From positions 186,001-250,000 of the forward strand of contig CALMVZ010000010.1 in the NCBI GenBank assembly GCA_937873155.1: 64,000 nucleotides of DNA. Direction: 5' to 3'. This DNA comes from an uncultured Bacteroidota bacterium (GTDB lineage Bacteria > Bacteroidota > Bacteroidia > B-17B0 > Aurantibacillaceae). Position 1 is the stretch's first letter, and every line of letters starts with the position of its first letter. Below are positions 47,901 to 57,008 of this stretch, one piece after another. The notes below the pieces were generated by a model that was not told the origin of the DNA, searched no databases, and worked only from the letters and a program-made list of their open reading frames with translations. The translations under genes and the position numbers were made by a program.

Positions 47901-49206
47901 CGCTTGGTCCCGTCCACGTATAAGTTGCGGCAGCAGGAGTACTTAAATTAATTGTTTGCCCGACACAATATGGTCCTGTATTAGCCGGAACAATTGTTGG
48001 TAATGCATTTATCACCACGTTAACCGTATTGCTATTCACACAACCTTGCGCATTTGTTACCGAAACCGTATAAACTCCGGCCATAGCCGCAGTGGCATTT
48101 GTGATTGTAGGATTTTGTGCATTACTGTTAAACGACGGCCCTGTCCAGGTATAAGTATTAAATGCGTTCACGTTAAGATTTATATTTCCTCCTAAACAGA
48201 CGGGACTGTTACTTCCCGGATTGACAACGGGCAATGGATTAACGGTGACCTGAACTGTTCTTGTTCCTGTACAGCCTGCAGCAGATGTTCCTGTCACTGT
48301 GTAAACCTGGGTTGAAGGAGGGGTAACCGTAATTACTGCACCAACAATATTTCCGGGCTGCCATGTATACGTTGAAGCGCCGCCCGCAGTTAAATTAGAA
48401 GTTTGTCCGGCGCAAATTGTAGCAGGTGCTGCTACTGCTGTTACAGTTGGATTTGGATTTACTGTTACCTGAACAGTTCCCGAACCTACACAACCTGCAG
48501 TTGAAGTTCCTGTAACGGTATAATTTGTACTCACGGTTGGTGTAACGTTCATTGGATTACCAACAATATTTCCAGGTGTTAATGTATAAGTTGAAGCACC
48601 GCCGCCTAAAATTGCAACGTTCATACCTGAACAAACTGAAGTAGGAGTAGCAGTTCCTGTTACGGTTGGAGTAGGGCAGCAGTTGTAATAAATAAATACA
48701 CGCCCGCAAGGATTAGAAACTTCCGACCAGATATTTTGCATACCTACAGCCGCTAAACAATTTTGCATACCGCTTCTTTGAAGAGTAGTTGGGAAACCGG
48801 CAATAGTTGTAGCGAAATTGGCGCCATCATAACTATTGATGCAAGTAGGTCCGCGTGAACCATAAACACCGATGATCTGTCCTGCAGTTACAGGCACGTT
48901 ACAAGGGATCATTGTGTTTGGCACATAATTCTGGTTCTGGAATAAATTTGCAAATGCATTAGTAGTTCCGGGGAATGCAGGAGGAGCGCCGGCAGTAAAA
49001 CGTACTATCGCGCAGTTTTGTGCGGCAGTACTCATATCAGGCGCAACGTAGATCCCGCAAATAGTGAAGTTAACAGGAGCTGTGAAGTGGTAACCCCTTA
49101 CCCATGAGGTAAAACTCGCGCTTTGCGGTCCGATAGCAACTTGCGTTTGAGCATTTGAACTAACGAATGCAAGAACGGAAAATAGAAGAGTAAATATTTT
49201 TTTCAT
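44908..49206 (-). CDS. Giant secreted Ig/PKD/SprB-repeat protein with gliding-motility (T9SS type B) C-terminal domain, 1
   Basis: A 1432-residue exported protein with signal MKKIFTLLFSVLAFVSSNAQ. The N-terminal 170 residues are a beta domain (ASFTSWVRGYHF...). At least eight Ig-like modules share the ...VCxGxxINLxxxGG-T-YxWxGP..F-x-S-x-QNPTI pattern. A SprB repeat (SGSNVLCNGQSNGTST) and a PKD domain (TFTDASYGDSIVSWNWYFMN) precede the C-terminal domain (VPNTFTPNGDGLNDIFQPKGFG ... read as PNTFTPNGDGLNDIFQPKG). The C-terminal domain is used by type IX secretion for surface display. Start at 49206 begins the signal; a slightly longer start (49233) is possible. Adhesion or matrix role is inferred. 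Strongly similar at DNA level to the next gene. Confidence 0.92.
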   Translation of the reverse strand: MKKIFTLLFSVLAFVSSNAQTQVAIGPQSASFTSWVRGYHFTAPVNFTICGIYVAPDMSTAAQNCAIVRFTAGAPPAFPGTTNAFANLFQNQNYVPNTMIPCNVPVTAGQIIGVYGSRGPTCINSYDGANFATTIAGFPTTLQRSGMQNCLAAVGMQNIWSEVSNPCGRVFIYYNCCPTPTVTGTATPTSVCSGMNVAILGGGASTYTLTPGNIVGNPMNVTPTVSTNYTVTGTSTAGCVGSGTVQVTVNPNPTVTAVAAPATICAGQTSNLTAGGASTYTWQPGNIVGAVITVTPPSTQVYTVTGTSAAGCTGTRTVQVTVNPLPVVNPGSNSPVCLGGNINLNVNAFNTYTWTGPSFNSNAQNPTITNATAAMAGVYTVSVTNAQGCVNSNTVNVVINALPTIVPANTGPYCVGQTINLSTPAAATYTWTGPSAFTSNLQNPTIANGQLTNAGTYSVSVTSAGGCIASGTTNVVVNPLPTPNASNNTPICAGNAISLTGGGGGTYSWTGPMAFTSNLQNPTIPNAVAGNSGNYVLTVTSAAGCTNTAMTTVTVNPMPVVMMNSNSPVCLNFPINLSSTGGGTYSWSGPNAFTSALQNPTIPAATTINAGLYTVTVTALGCTTIGTVNVAVTTPTTSAANSGPHCAGTTFTLNAASASSYTWSGPGGFSSNAQNPIQTGSTPAMTGTYTVLVSIGTCTASATTNLVVNALPTPTALATSPVCVGQPINFTGSGGTTYTWTGPATFNSNSATPSIATATNANGGNYILTVSDVNGCTNTANVNVVVNSLPVIAVTNPTNCVNTTINLTSNGGVTYSWSGPGGYTSNVQNPTIPGAQLTMSGTYVVTVTDANNCTNTANANVTVLPLPNPTIASNSPVCAGQTLNLFGSGGASYAWSGPGYTGTNQNPTINNVTAAANGVYTLLVSSGTCTASTTFTVVINPVPVFNFTGSNVLCNGQSNGTSTVNVTVGTGPYSYNWSTIPSQTTQDASNLTAGTYSCTVTDANGCTSIASTQITQPTVFTVTINSATTQACANTVINVNAVGAGGTGPYNYNWVSGPSAANYPVNEAAAGNYNYVVNATDAYNCPATANVNLTFHPQPTVTATSATLCAGQTTNLTANGAVTYIWQPGNITGSTYPFNGNTSINITVVGTANGCSNFANTNIVVNPNPNASINTSSNRGCAPSCVTFTATSSTSITSYGWLVNGTGISGSQNASYCFPESGTYTLGLTVFDNNGCFGVAPPVNIDVYPNPVADFNHAPLKPIINQDQYVTFTDASYGDSIVSWNWYFMNTAQYTSIEQNPTFQYTEPGTYPVVLVVKSSNGCSDTLIRPLVVGEDFGIYVPNTFTPNGDGLNDIFQPKGFGVTKYELNIFDRWGGKVFSTTEFEKGWDGTMQSSKDVKYGVLEEGTYSWIIQATSVFGKSHELKGHVILMK

Positions 49207-49216
49207 TTGGTTCATC

Positions 49217-49570
49217 TTAGAATTGGGTAACAATGTCTTTTCTGTGCTTTAATGTATTGATGATAAGGTTTGGATTTTTTTCCATCCAGATCCTTATTTG
49301 ATCCTTATAAGCCGCATTAATACCTTTAGTTGCAGGTGGAGCAGGAAAATCTTTTTGATCGAGAAATACTTTTACATCTGCATTACTTTTTGATGGTGCT
49401 GTTATGCGTTCTATAATAAGATCCATCGTCTTATTAAAATCATAAGTATAGCCACCTGGAGCATCGCTCGCAATTGGCTGACTTGTTTTAGATGAAGTTT
49501 GTGCTATTACTGCAGGAGAAAAAGCAAACATCAGTAATAAAAGTCCTGTAAATTTTAAATTGTTTTTCAT
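49217..49570 (-). CDS. Small exported protein of unknown function
   Basis: A 117-residue protein with signal peptide MKNNLKFTGLLLLMFAFSPA and VIAQ. The mature region is helical, with a conserved-looking core (YTYDFNKTMDLIIERITAPS, FLDQKDFPAPP) and a C-terminal amphipathic helix. It ends 11 bp before the start of giant protein 1, and follows giant protein 2 in the same direction, so it probably shares a transcript with giant protein 1. No family recognised. Confidence 0.6.
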   Translation of the reverse strand: MKNNLKFTGLLLLMFAFSPAVIAQTSSKTSQPIASDAPGGYTYDFNKTMDLIIERITAPSKSNADVKVFLDQKDFPAPPATKGINAAYKDQIRIWMEKNPNLIINTLKHRKDIVTQF

Positions 49571-49746
49571 TTAACGTGAGTTCAGAATTAGTAATTAAAT
49601 GGTTTTAGCGCCACCTCCTTAAAATTACAAAAAGTGCTCTTGTAAACAGTAGTTTTTAGCTAAACAGTCGCTTATCTCCGCTCGAAATTAGAGGCGTTTC
49701 GCCCAATGAACAGAGTTATGAACAGATTAAGAAAGAGAGAGTTAGA

Positions 49747-52700
49747 TTAGCGCATTAAAACAACATGACCTTTCAGTTCGTGCGATTTTCCGAAAACATT
49801 GGTCACATTGATGAGCCATGTGTAGGTGCCTTCTTCCAGGATGCCGTATTTCACATCCTTTTTCGATTGCATTGTTCCATCCCAACCTTGTTCAAATTCT
49901 TTGGTTGAGAAGACTTTTTCACCCCAACGGTCAAAAATATTCAGCTCATATTTTACAACACCAAATCCTTTTGGCTGGAAAATATCATTCAATCCGTCAG
50001 CGTTTGGCGTGAATGCATTTGGAACATACAAGCCATAATCTTCGCCTACAACTAAAGGACGAATTAAAGTGTCAGTGCAACCTCTATCACTCTTCACAAC
50101 CAGTACCACAGGGTAAGTTCCCGGTTCTGTATAAGCGAAAGTCGGATTTTGTTCAACCGAAGTATATTGTGCCGTATTCATGAAATACCAGTTCCAGCTA
50201 ACGATCGGTGTTCCCCACGATGCATCAGTAAATGTTACATACTGATCGATATTTACAACTGGTTTAATTGGCGCGTGATTGAAATCAGCAACAGGTTGCG
50301 GATAAATATCAATTGTTACGGGTACAACAGTACCAGTACATCCGAAGGCATCCATTACAGTTAAACCCAAAGTATATTGCGCTGCTTCATCAAAACAAAA
50401 AGCACCATTCACTGATCCGGTAATTCCTGCCCCATTCAATATCCAGTTATAACTTTGAATAGAAGAGCTTGCTCCTGCAGTAAAAGTTACACAAGCTGGA
50501 ACACATCCCTGAGCATTTCCTAAACTGATATTTGAGGTTGGGTTAGGATTTACCACAATGTTCGCAGTTGCTGAATTACTACAGCCATTGGCTGTACCAA
50601 TAACACTTACATTGATAGCGTTATTTCCATTGTATGGATAAGTTGATCCTGTAATATTACCCGGCTGCCAGATATAAGTTTGAGCGCCACTTGCGGTTAA
50701 TGCGATGGATTGTCCGGCGCAGATTGTTCCACTGGTAGCTGTAACAGTTGGCTGCGGGAAGAAAGTTAAATTAACGAATGCAGTTGCCGGACAATTGAAT
50801 GCATCGGTTGCATTAACTGTGTAGCCGTAATTTCCATCAACAGCTTCATTGATCACATATAAACTTGAAGACGGCCCGGAAGCCCAGCTGTAATTATAAG
50901 GGCCTGTTCCGCCATTTCCAATGGCAGTTGCATTGATCGGAACGCCTGCACAAGCAGAAGTTGTAGAACTGTTGATCGACACGGTAAATAAAGTAGGCTG
51001 GGTAATTTGTGTTGAAGCAACACTTGTACAACCGTTAGCATCAGTTACTATGCAAGAATAAGTTCCTGCCGCTAAATTAGAAGCATCCTGTGTAGTTTGT
51101 GAAGGAATTGTGCTCCAGTTATAATTAAATGGCCCTGTACCAACAGTAACATTAACTGTAGAAGTTCCATTGCTTTGCCCGTTACATAATACATTCGATC
51201 CTGTGAAATTGAAAACAGGTAAAGGATTAATAACAACAGTATGAGTTGTAAGTGCAGTACAAGTTCCTGATGAAACCAGTAATGTATATACCCCCGTCGC
51301 AGACGCGGTAACATTATTTATTGTTGGATTTTGATTCGGGCCTGTATAACCCGGACCGCTCCATCCATAAACCGCACCTCCGGTTCCGAATAAATTTAAA
51401 GTACCACCCGCGCAAACAGGACTGTTACTTGTAATGTTCGGATTTGGTAACGGATATACGGTAACATTTGAAACGGCAGTATTTGAACATCCGGCTGCGG
51501 TTGTTACAGTAACATTATAAGGGCCTGACATATTCAACGCAGCATTTGGAATTGTTGGATTCTGCAGGCCGGAACTGAACGCATTAGGGCCGTTCCAGGA
51601 ATAAGTATTGCCTCCGGTTGCAGTCAGATTAATGTTTTGGTTCACGCAAACGGCAGGATTATTTACAACAATGTTTGGAGTTGGATTAACAACTACAACA
51701 AGTGTAACAAAATTGGTGCATCCATTTGCATCTGTAACTGTCAAAGTGTTTGTTCCCCCATTTGCTAAACCGCAGATCGGAATAACAGGATTTTGTTGTG
51801 TTGATATAAATCCTCCCGGCCCCGTCCAAGTATAAGTTGTCCCACCGGCTCCGGTGAAATTAATGGAGTTGCCTTCACAAACCGGATTATTGCTTTGCGC
51901 TGTAGGTGTTGGTAATGCATTTACTGTTACTGAAGTGCTTGCAATTGCAGTACATGTACCAATAGAAACTTGTACAGTGTAAATTCCTGACATTGCTGGA
52001 GTACTGGTTGGACGTGTTGGATTTTGTAAGTTCGAATTAAATCCGCCCGGACCAGTCCAGGTGTAAGAAGTTGCGCCCGGAGCGGATAACGAAATTGTTG
52101 CTCCTGCACAATATGGTCCGGTATTAGAAGCTGAAGTTGTGGGCGTAGTAACAGCAACAGTCACTGAACCTACACTTGAACAGCCGAGTGTTGTAAGAGT
52201 TACGGTGTATATACCTGCATTGATAGTTGTTGCTGATGGAATAGTAGGGTTCTGAAGATTTGATGAGAAAGAATTCGGGCCGCTCCATGTATAACTTGTT
52301 GCTGCATTCGCGGTTAAATTAAGAGGGAAGTTCAGGCAAACAGGGCTATTGCTATTAGCATTTGGAACCGGCATCGGATTTACAACGACCTGCATCGTAA
52401 TAGTTGAAACACATCCGCTTGCATTCGTTCCGCTTACAGTATAAATTGTTGTTGCAAGAGGGGAAACAGTCATAGAAGATCCGTTGATATTACCCGGCTG
52501 CCATGTATAAGTAGAAGCGCCTGTGACAGTACATGTTGCTGCTGATCCTGCGCAAATGGTTTGATTAGATGCGATAAGAGTAGGCCCGGGATTCATAGTT
52601 ACTGAAGCTACGGCACTACTTGTACAAGTGCCCGCACCACCTGTAACAGTGTAATTAGTTGCTGAAAGTGGTGAAGCGATCACAACACTTCCGGTAGAAG

Positions 52701-53619
52701 TATTTAAAGTCGCAGCAGGAGTCCATGTGTAACTTCCGGCTCCGGTCGCGGTAAGTGTCACTGACTGTCCCGGACAAATTCCGGAAGAAACAGGTGTTAC
52801 AGTTACAGCAGGAGGAGGAATTACATTTAAAGTGATACTTCCTGTGTATAGGCATCCGTTAGCGTTTCCGGTAACAGAATAAGTTGTTGTAGTTGGAGGT
52901 GTAGCAGTAACAACACTTGCATTAGCAGAACTTAAAGTTGCTGAAGGATTCCAGGTATAAGTACTTGCACCTGTTACTGTAAAGATCGCTGAACTTCCCT
53001 GGCAAATTGTAGTTGCAGATGCTGCGATATTTAAGACCCCTGCCGTAGAAGCATTGTTCATTACGAAATTATCTACATGAACCCACGTTTGTGTGTTTCC
53101 TGCGTTTTGAATTACACTAATGAATTGCCCGTTATTCGGAGCTACGAAAGTAAATGTACGTTGAGTCCAAACATTTGTTGTGGCTCCTGCAGGCGCTGTA
53201 TAAACAATTGTTCCGATAGAGTTGTTGTTTGTAGATACACCGATTTGAATAGGGAAGCCCGGCCATGCTCCGTCTTTTCTGTCATAAAATGAAATGGTGT
53301 AAGTATTCCCGGTAACTAATGGAGCAGAAAGTGTCATATTGAAAGCATCTGTTCCGCTGCCGGTTAATGCAACATACCATTTACAATGTTGCGCACCGCC
53401 TCCGCCCCATGTAGCAGATTGGATGATATCTAAATTTGGTGTAGTTCCCCATGAATTGACATTGGGCATGAAGCCATTAAAGGCCGCATTATTCTGATTG
53501 ATCCGGTCTACCACGGCAGTGTTTACTTCAAAACTTCCGTTAAGGAAATTCTGCGCAACAGAACTGTTAACAATGAAAGTGAGAATTACTGCTTTTAGAT
53601 AAGATCTGAATTTGAACAC
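49747..53619 (-). CDS. Giant secreted Ig/PKD/SprB-repeat protein with gliding-motility C-terminal domain, 2
   Basis: A 1290-residue exported protein. The signal (about 1-22) is followed by a carbohydrate-binding-like jelly-roll domain (about 25-190: LNGSFEVNTAVVDRI, GTDAFNMTLSAPLVTGNTYTISFYD split for reading). Four adjacent Ig modules of the TYTWNPSATL type then lead into five WxGP-type Ig modules, a SprB repeat, a PKD domain and the T9SS type B C-terminal domain (PNAFTPNADGLNDIFQPKG). The SprB and C-terminal parts are nearly the same as in protein 1, suggesting gene conversion. Likely secreted surface adhesin or matrix protein. Confidence 0.92.
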   Translation of the reverse strand: MFKFRSYLKAVILTFIVNSSVAQNFLNGSFEVNTAVVDRINQNNAAFNGFMPNVNSWGTTPNLDIIQSATWGGGGAQHCKWYVALTGSGTDAFNMTLSAPLVTGNTYTISFYDRKDGAWPGFPIQIGVSTNNNSIGTIVYTAPAGATTNVWTQRTFTFVAPNNGQFISVIQNAGNTQTWVHVDNFVMNNASTAGVLNIAASATTICQGSSAIFTVTGASTYTWNPSATLSSANASVVTATPPTTTTYSVTGNANGCLYTGSITLNVIPPPAVTVTPVSSGICPGQSVTLTATGAGSYTWTPAATLNTSTGSVVIASPLSATNYTVTGGAGTCTSSAVASVTMNPGPTLIASNQTICAGSAATCTVTGASTYTWQPGNINGSSMTVSPLATTIYTVSGTNASGCVSTITMQVVVNPMPVPNANSNSPVCLNFPLNLTANAATSYTWSGPNSFSSNLQNPTIPSATTINAGIYTVTLTTLGCSSVGSVTVAVTTPTTSASNTGPYCAGATISLSAPGATSYTWTGPGGFNSNLQNPTRPTSTPAMSGIYTVQVSIGTCTAIASTSVTVNALPTPTAQSNNPVCEGNSINFTGAGGTTYTWTGPGGFISTQQNPVIPICGLANGGTNTLTVTDANGCTNFVTLVVVVNPTPNIVVNNPAVCVNQNINLTATGGNTYSWNGPNAFSSGLQNPTIPNAALNMSGPYNVTVTTAAGCSNTAVSNVTVYPLPNPNITSNSPVCAGGTLNLFGTGGAVYGWSGPGYTGPNQNPTINNVTASATGVYTLLVSSGTCTALTTHTVVINPLPVFNFTGSNVLCNGQSNGTSTVNVTVGTGPFNYNWSTIPSQTTQDASNLAAGTYSCIVTDANGCTSVASTQITQPTLFTVSINSSTTSACAGVPINATAIGNGGTGPYNYSWASGPSSSLYVINEAVDGNYGYTVNATDAFNCPATAFVNLTFFPQPTVTATSGTICAGQSIALTASGAQTYIWQPGNITGSTYPYNGNNAINVSVIGTANGCSNSATANIVVNPNPTSNISLGNAQGCVPACVTFTAGASSSIQSYNWILNGAGITGSVNGAFCFDEAAQYTLGLTVMDAFGCTGTVVPVTIDIYPQPVADFNHAPIKPVVNIDQYVTFTDASWGTPIVSWNWYFMNTAQYTSVEQNPTFAYTEPGTYPVVLVVKSDRGCTDTLIRPLVVGEDYGLYVPNAFTPNADGLNDIFQPKGFGVVKYELNIFDRWGEKVFSTKEFEQGWDGTMQSKKDVKYGILEEGTYTWLINVTNVFGKSHELKGHVVLMR

Positions 53620-53663
53620 GGTTTTAAATTTTATTTATTTTGGTTACTGAGCTTGTCGAAGTA

Positions 53664-56600
53664 TTATTTCATTAACGTTACATGACCTTTCAATTCATGC
53701 GATTTGCCGAATACATCAGTAGTACGGATCAGCCATGTATAAACACCATCTTCAATGATACCATACTTCACATCATTCTTCGATTGTTTTGTTCCATTCC
53801 ATCCTTGTGTGAATTCAGTTGTCTGGAACATTTTTTCACCCCAACGGTTAAATATGTATAGTTCATATTTCACTACACCGAATCCTTTAGGTTGGAACGT
53901 ATCATTTAATCCATCTCCATTCGGAGTGAATGCATTCGGAACATAAATGCCGTAATCTTCACCAACAACTAATGGCCGGATCAAAGTATCTGAACAACCT
54001 TTATCACTCTTAACAACTAATACAACAGGATAAGTTCCCGGTTCTGTATAAGCGAAAGTTGGATTTTGTTCAACCGAAGTATATTGTGCAGTATTCATAA
54101 AGTACCAGTTCCAGGTTACAACATTGGCACCCCATGATGCATCTGTGAACGTTACAAACTGATCGATATTTATGATCGGTTTGATCGGTGCATGATTGAA
54201 ATCAGCAACAGGGATCGGATGAATATCAACTGTGAACGTCGCACTGTTAGCACAACTGTTCACGTCGATGAAATCAGCTGTTACAGTAAAGGTACCACTG
54301 GTCGTAAAACAATATTCTGCGTTATTCCCATTGATCACATTACTTCCGTTATACGACCACGATGTGTTTTGTAATGCAGTTGAACTTCCAACAGTGAATG
54401 TTACACATAAAGGAGCGCAACCTGTATTTGCACTTGACATAATATTTCCTGTAGGTAATGAATTAACTGTTACAACAGTTGTCGCTGTATTGGTACAACC
54501 AATATTATCAGATACAGTTAAAATATAATTTCCGGATTGGCTGCCCGAAGTTGCCATCAATGTTGGATTTTGAACCGAAGAGAAGAATCCGTTCGGACCT
54601 TGCCATAAATAAGAAAGGCCACCGGTACCAACTAACCCAAATGAACTTCCTACACAAGCAGGAGAATTATTTGTTGCTGTTGGATTTGGTAAAGGATTTA
54701 CAATGACTGCAGTATTACCTGTATTCGAACAGTTGTTAGCATCTGTAACGATCACATTATACATACCTGCCATATTTGTTTGTGCTAATGGAATAGATGG
54801 ACTTTGTGAAGTTGAGGTAAATCCTGCAGGACCGGTCCAGCTATAAGATGTTCCGCCTGTAGCATTTAAATTAATAGTTTGGTTGATACAAATTGTAGAA
54901 CCTGAAGTTGTAACAATTGGTAATGGATTTACTGTAAGAGGAGTAGTTGTTGAATTGATACAACCATTTGCATCCGTAACCGTTAATACATACACACCAC
55001 TGTTTGTTGCAGATGCATTAAAGATGCTAGGATTTTGAGTCGGAGATGTAAAGCCCGGACCTGTCCAGCTATAAGTTACGCCGCCTGTTCCGGTAAAGTT
55101 CACATTTTGTCCTGCACAAACAGGGCCGTTATTATTTGCAACCGGGGTTGGTAACGGATTGATCACAACATTTGTTGTAATAGTTCCTGAACAATTTCCA
55201 ACCATTGCAACTAAAGTGTATGGTCCGCCTGCAGCAGCCGTAACATTAGTAATAGTTGGATTCTGTGTCATACTCATAAATGAGTTTGGACCTACCCATA
55301 AATAAGAAGTTCCGCCGCTTGCTGTTAAGTTCAAAGTATTACCAACACAAACCGCGCTGTTGCTGTTTGCATTTGGAACAGGTAAAGGAATAACTGTAAT
55401 ATTAGAAGTTGCGCTCGCCGTACAACCATTTACGGCATTCATACCGATCACTGTGTAAATCGTGTTTGAAGCAGGAGTAACATTTATACTTGCAGTCGTC
55501 GCACTTGTGCTCCAAACATAAGATGAACCACCTGAAGCACTCAATGAAATACTTTGTCCGGCACAGATAGAACTATTGGAAGGCGTAGCCATTATTGTAG
55601 GTGGTGTTGTATTCTGTACAACGGTAATTGTCGCGCTGCCTTGGCAACTGTTAGTAGCATTAGCAACAGACGCAACATAATTACCCGGCTGATTAGCTGT
55701 GATTACCTGTGTATTGTTTGCACCAACAATTCCCGGACCGGTCCATGAGTAATTGTAGCCCGGAGGTCCGGGCGTTACGGTTAACTGAGCTGATGGCTGA
55801 GCACAGGTTAAAGTATTTGATGCAGTGATTGTAGGATTAATGATAGTACCGTTAGATGTTACATTCACAGTTGCAGTTACTGAGGCAACAGGACAAACTG
55901 TTTTGGAAATTACTACTGTATAGATACCAGGGGCATTAGCAACAGCAGTACTTCCGGTAGCTGAACCAACAAGTCCGGGACCACTCCAGCTATAAGTATT
56001 TACCGGAGTAAGGTTAGTTGTAGAAGATAAAGCCACGCTGGTGGTTGAACATCCTAAAGTGCCGGTAACCATAGCTGCAGCAGTAAAAGAAGAGCTTGTT
56101 GAACCAATAGGACAAGAAGCATAATCACCACCACCTAAACTCGCCGCTGCGCCGGGTACTAACGTGAAATTTACGGTTGAACCGGTAATGTTTCCTGCAA
56201 AAAAGCCACTACTATTATGTACATATACTGTATTACCAATAATAGAAAACCCTCCACCTGCAGATGTATTCGGCATACCTGTCATATTATAAGTCGCCAA
56301 GACAGCACCGGTAGGACTATATTGGGTTAAAGATTGTCCGCCTGCGGTGCTGGTCTTAAGGATGAAAAAATTACAATTCACATCCGTAACAATATCGTAA
56401 GGTCCACCGCCGCTAAATCCTGTTAATGTAGTAAGTAAAGTGCCTGGCCCTGAACCGTTATAAACGTAAACTTGTCCGGAACTACCAACCAAACTGTATA
56501 AGTAACACCCACATCCGCCCATATTAACCGCAGCTGTATTACCAATTGCGTGGCCAGTGTTAACCCAGGCAGTTCCGTTCCACCAATTCACATTTCCGCC

Positions 56601-56858
56601 AATAACAGTATAAAATGTAGGACTAGGGGTTGGTGCATTTAGATTAGGCATCAAAGCCAGACCGGTGCCACCACCAGGAATTCCGGTGCTGGAAGGATTG
56701 GAAGCGCTCAAAGGTAAAGCCGGATTATAAACTTGTATAGGACTATTGTGTAAATAAATTACGCTGCTCGGACATGTCGGAACAAAACTTTGCGATAGTA
56801 TTACGAAACTGCAGATCGACAGGATGAAGCTGAAAATATTTTTACGGGAAAATGTCAT
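53664..56858 (-). CDS. Giant secreted Ig/PKD-repeat protein with gliding-motility C-terminal domain, 3
   Basis: A 1064-residue exported protein. The signal (about 1-25) precedes a propeller-like N-terminal region (about 30-250: GTGLALMPNLNAP, SLVGSSGQVYVYNGS, FNCNFFILKTS-type blades). At least six Ig modules follow (SYLWVGPNSF, VTYSWTGPGF, TSYSWTGPAGF, LSYLWQGPNGF among them). The PKD domain (TFTDASWGANVVTWNW) and T9SS type B C-terminal domain (PNAFTPNGDGLNDTFQPKG) end the protein. It lacks the SprB repeat of proteins 1 and 2. Starts 44 bp upstream of protein 2's far end, same strand. Confidence 0.9.
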   Translation of the reverse strand: MTFSRKNIFSFILSICSFVILSQSFVPTCPSSVIYLHNSPIQVYNPALPLSASNPSSTGIPGGGTGLALMPNLNAPTPSPTFYTVIGGNVNWWNGTAWVNTGHAIGNTAAVNMGGCGCYLYSLVGSSGQVYVYNGSGPGTLLTTLTGFSGGGPYDIVTDVNCNFFILKTSTAGGQSLTQYSPTGAVLATYNMTGMPNTSAGGGFSIIGNTVYVHNSSGFFAGNITGSTVNFTLVPGAAASLGGGDYASCPIGSTSSSFTAAAMVTGTLGCSTTSVALSSTTNLTPVNTYSWSGPGLVGSATGSTAVANAPGIYTVVISKTVCPVASVTATVNVTSNGTIINPTITASNTLTCAQPSAQLTVTPGPPGYNYSWTGPGIVGANNTQVITANQPGNYVASVANATNSCQGSATITVVQNTTPPTIMATPSNSSICAGQSISLSASGGSSYVWSTSATTASINVTPASNTIYTVIGMNAVNGCTASATSNITVIPLPVPNANSNSAVCVGNTLNLTASGGTSYLWVGPNSFMSMTQNPTITNVTAAAGGPYTLVAMVGNCSGTITTNVVINPLPTPVANNNGPVCAGQNVNFTGTGGVTYSWTGPGFTSPTQNPSIFNASATNSGVYVLTVTDANGCINSTTTPLTVNPLPIVTTSGSTICINQTINLNATGGTSYSWTGPAGFTSTSQSPSIPLAQTNMAGMYNVIVTDANNCSNTGNTAVIVNPLPNPTATNNSPACVGSSFGLVGTGGLSYLWQGPNGFFSSVQNPTLMATSGSQSGNYILTVSDNIGCTNTATTVVTVNSLPTGNIMSSANTGCAPLCVTFTVGSSTALQNTSWSYNGSNVINGNNAEYCFTTSGTFTVTADFIDVNSCANSATFTVDIHPIPVADFNHAPIKPIINIDQFVTFTDASWGANVVTWNWYFMNTAQYTSVEQNPTFAYTEPGTYPVVLVVKSDKGCSDTLIRPLVVGEDYGIYVPNAFTPNGDGLNDTFQPKGFGVVKYELYIFNRWGEKMFQTTEFTQGWNGTKQSKNDVKYGIIEDGVYTWLIRTTDVFGKSHELKGHVTLMK

Positions 56859-57008
56859 TTTCTTGTCAGTTTTAGAGACGTTTAAATTTACGAAAAAACC
56901 ATACGAACAGGCTTCGTTTCAGTAAGGAGTTGCCAGTATAGAATAAAGGATAAGGTAGTTTGGCTCAGTTGGGTTGTTTTTAGCTAAAAAAAGACCTTAA
57001 AAACAGAC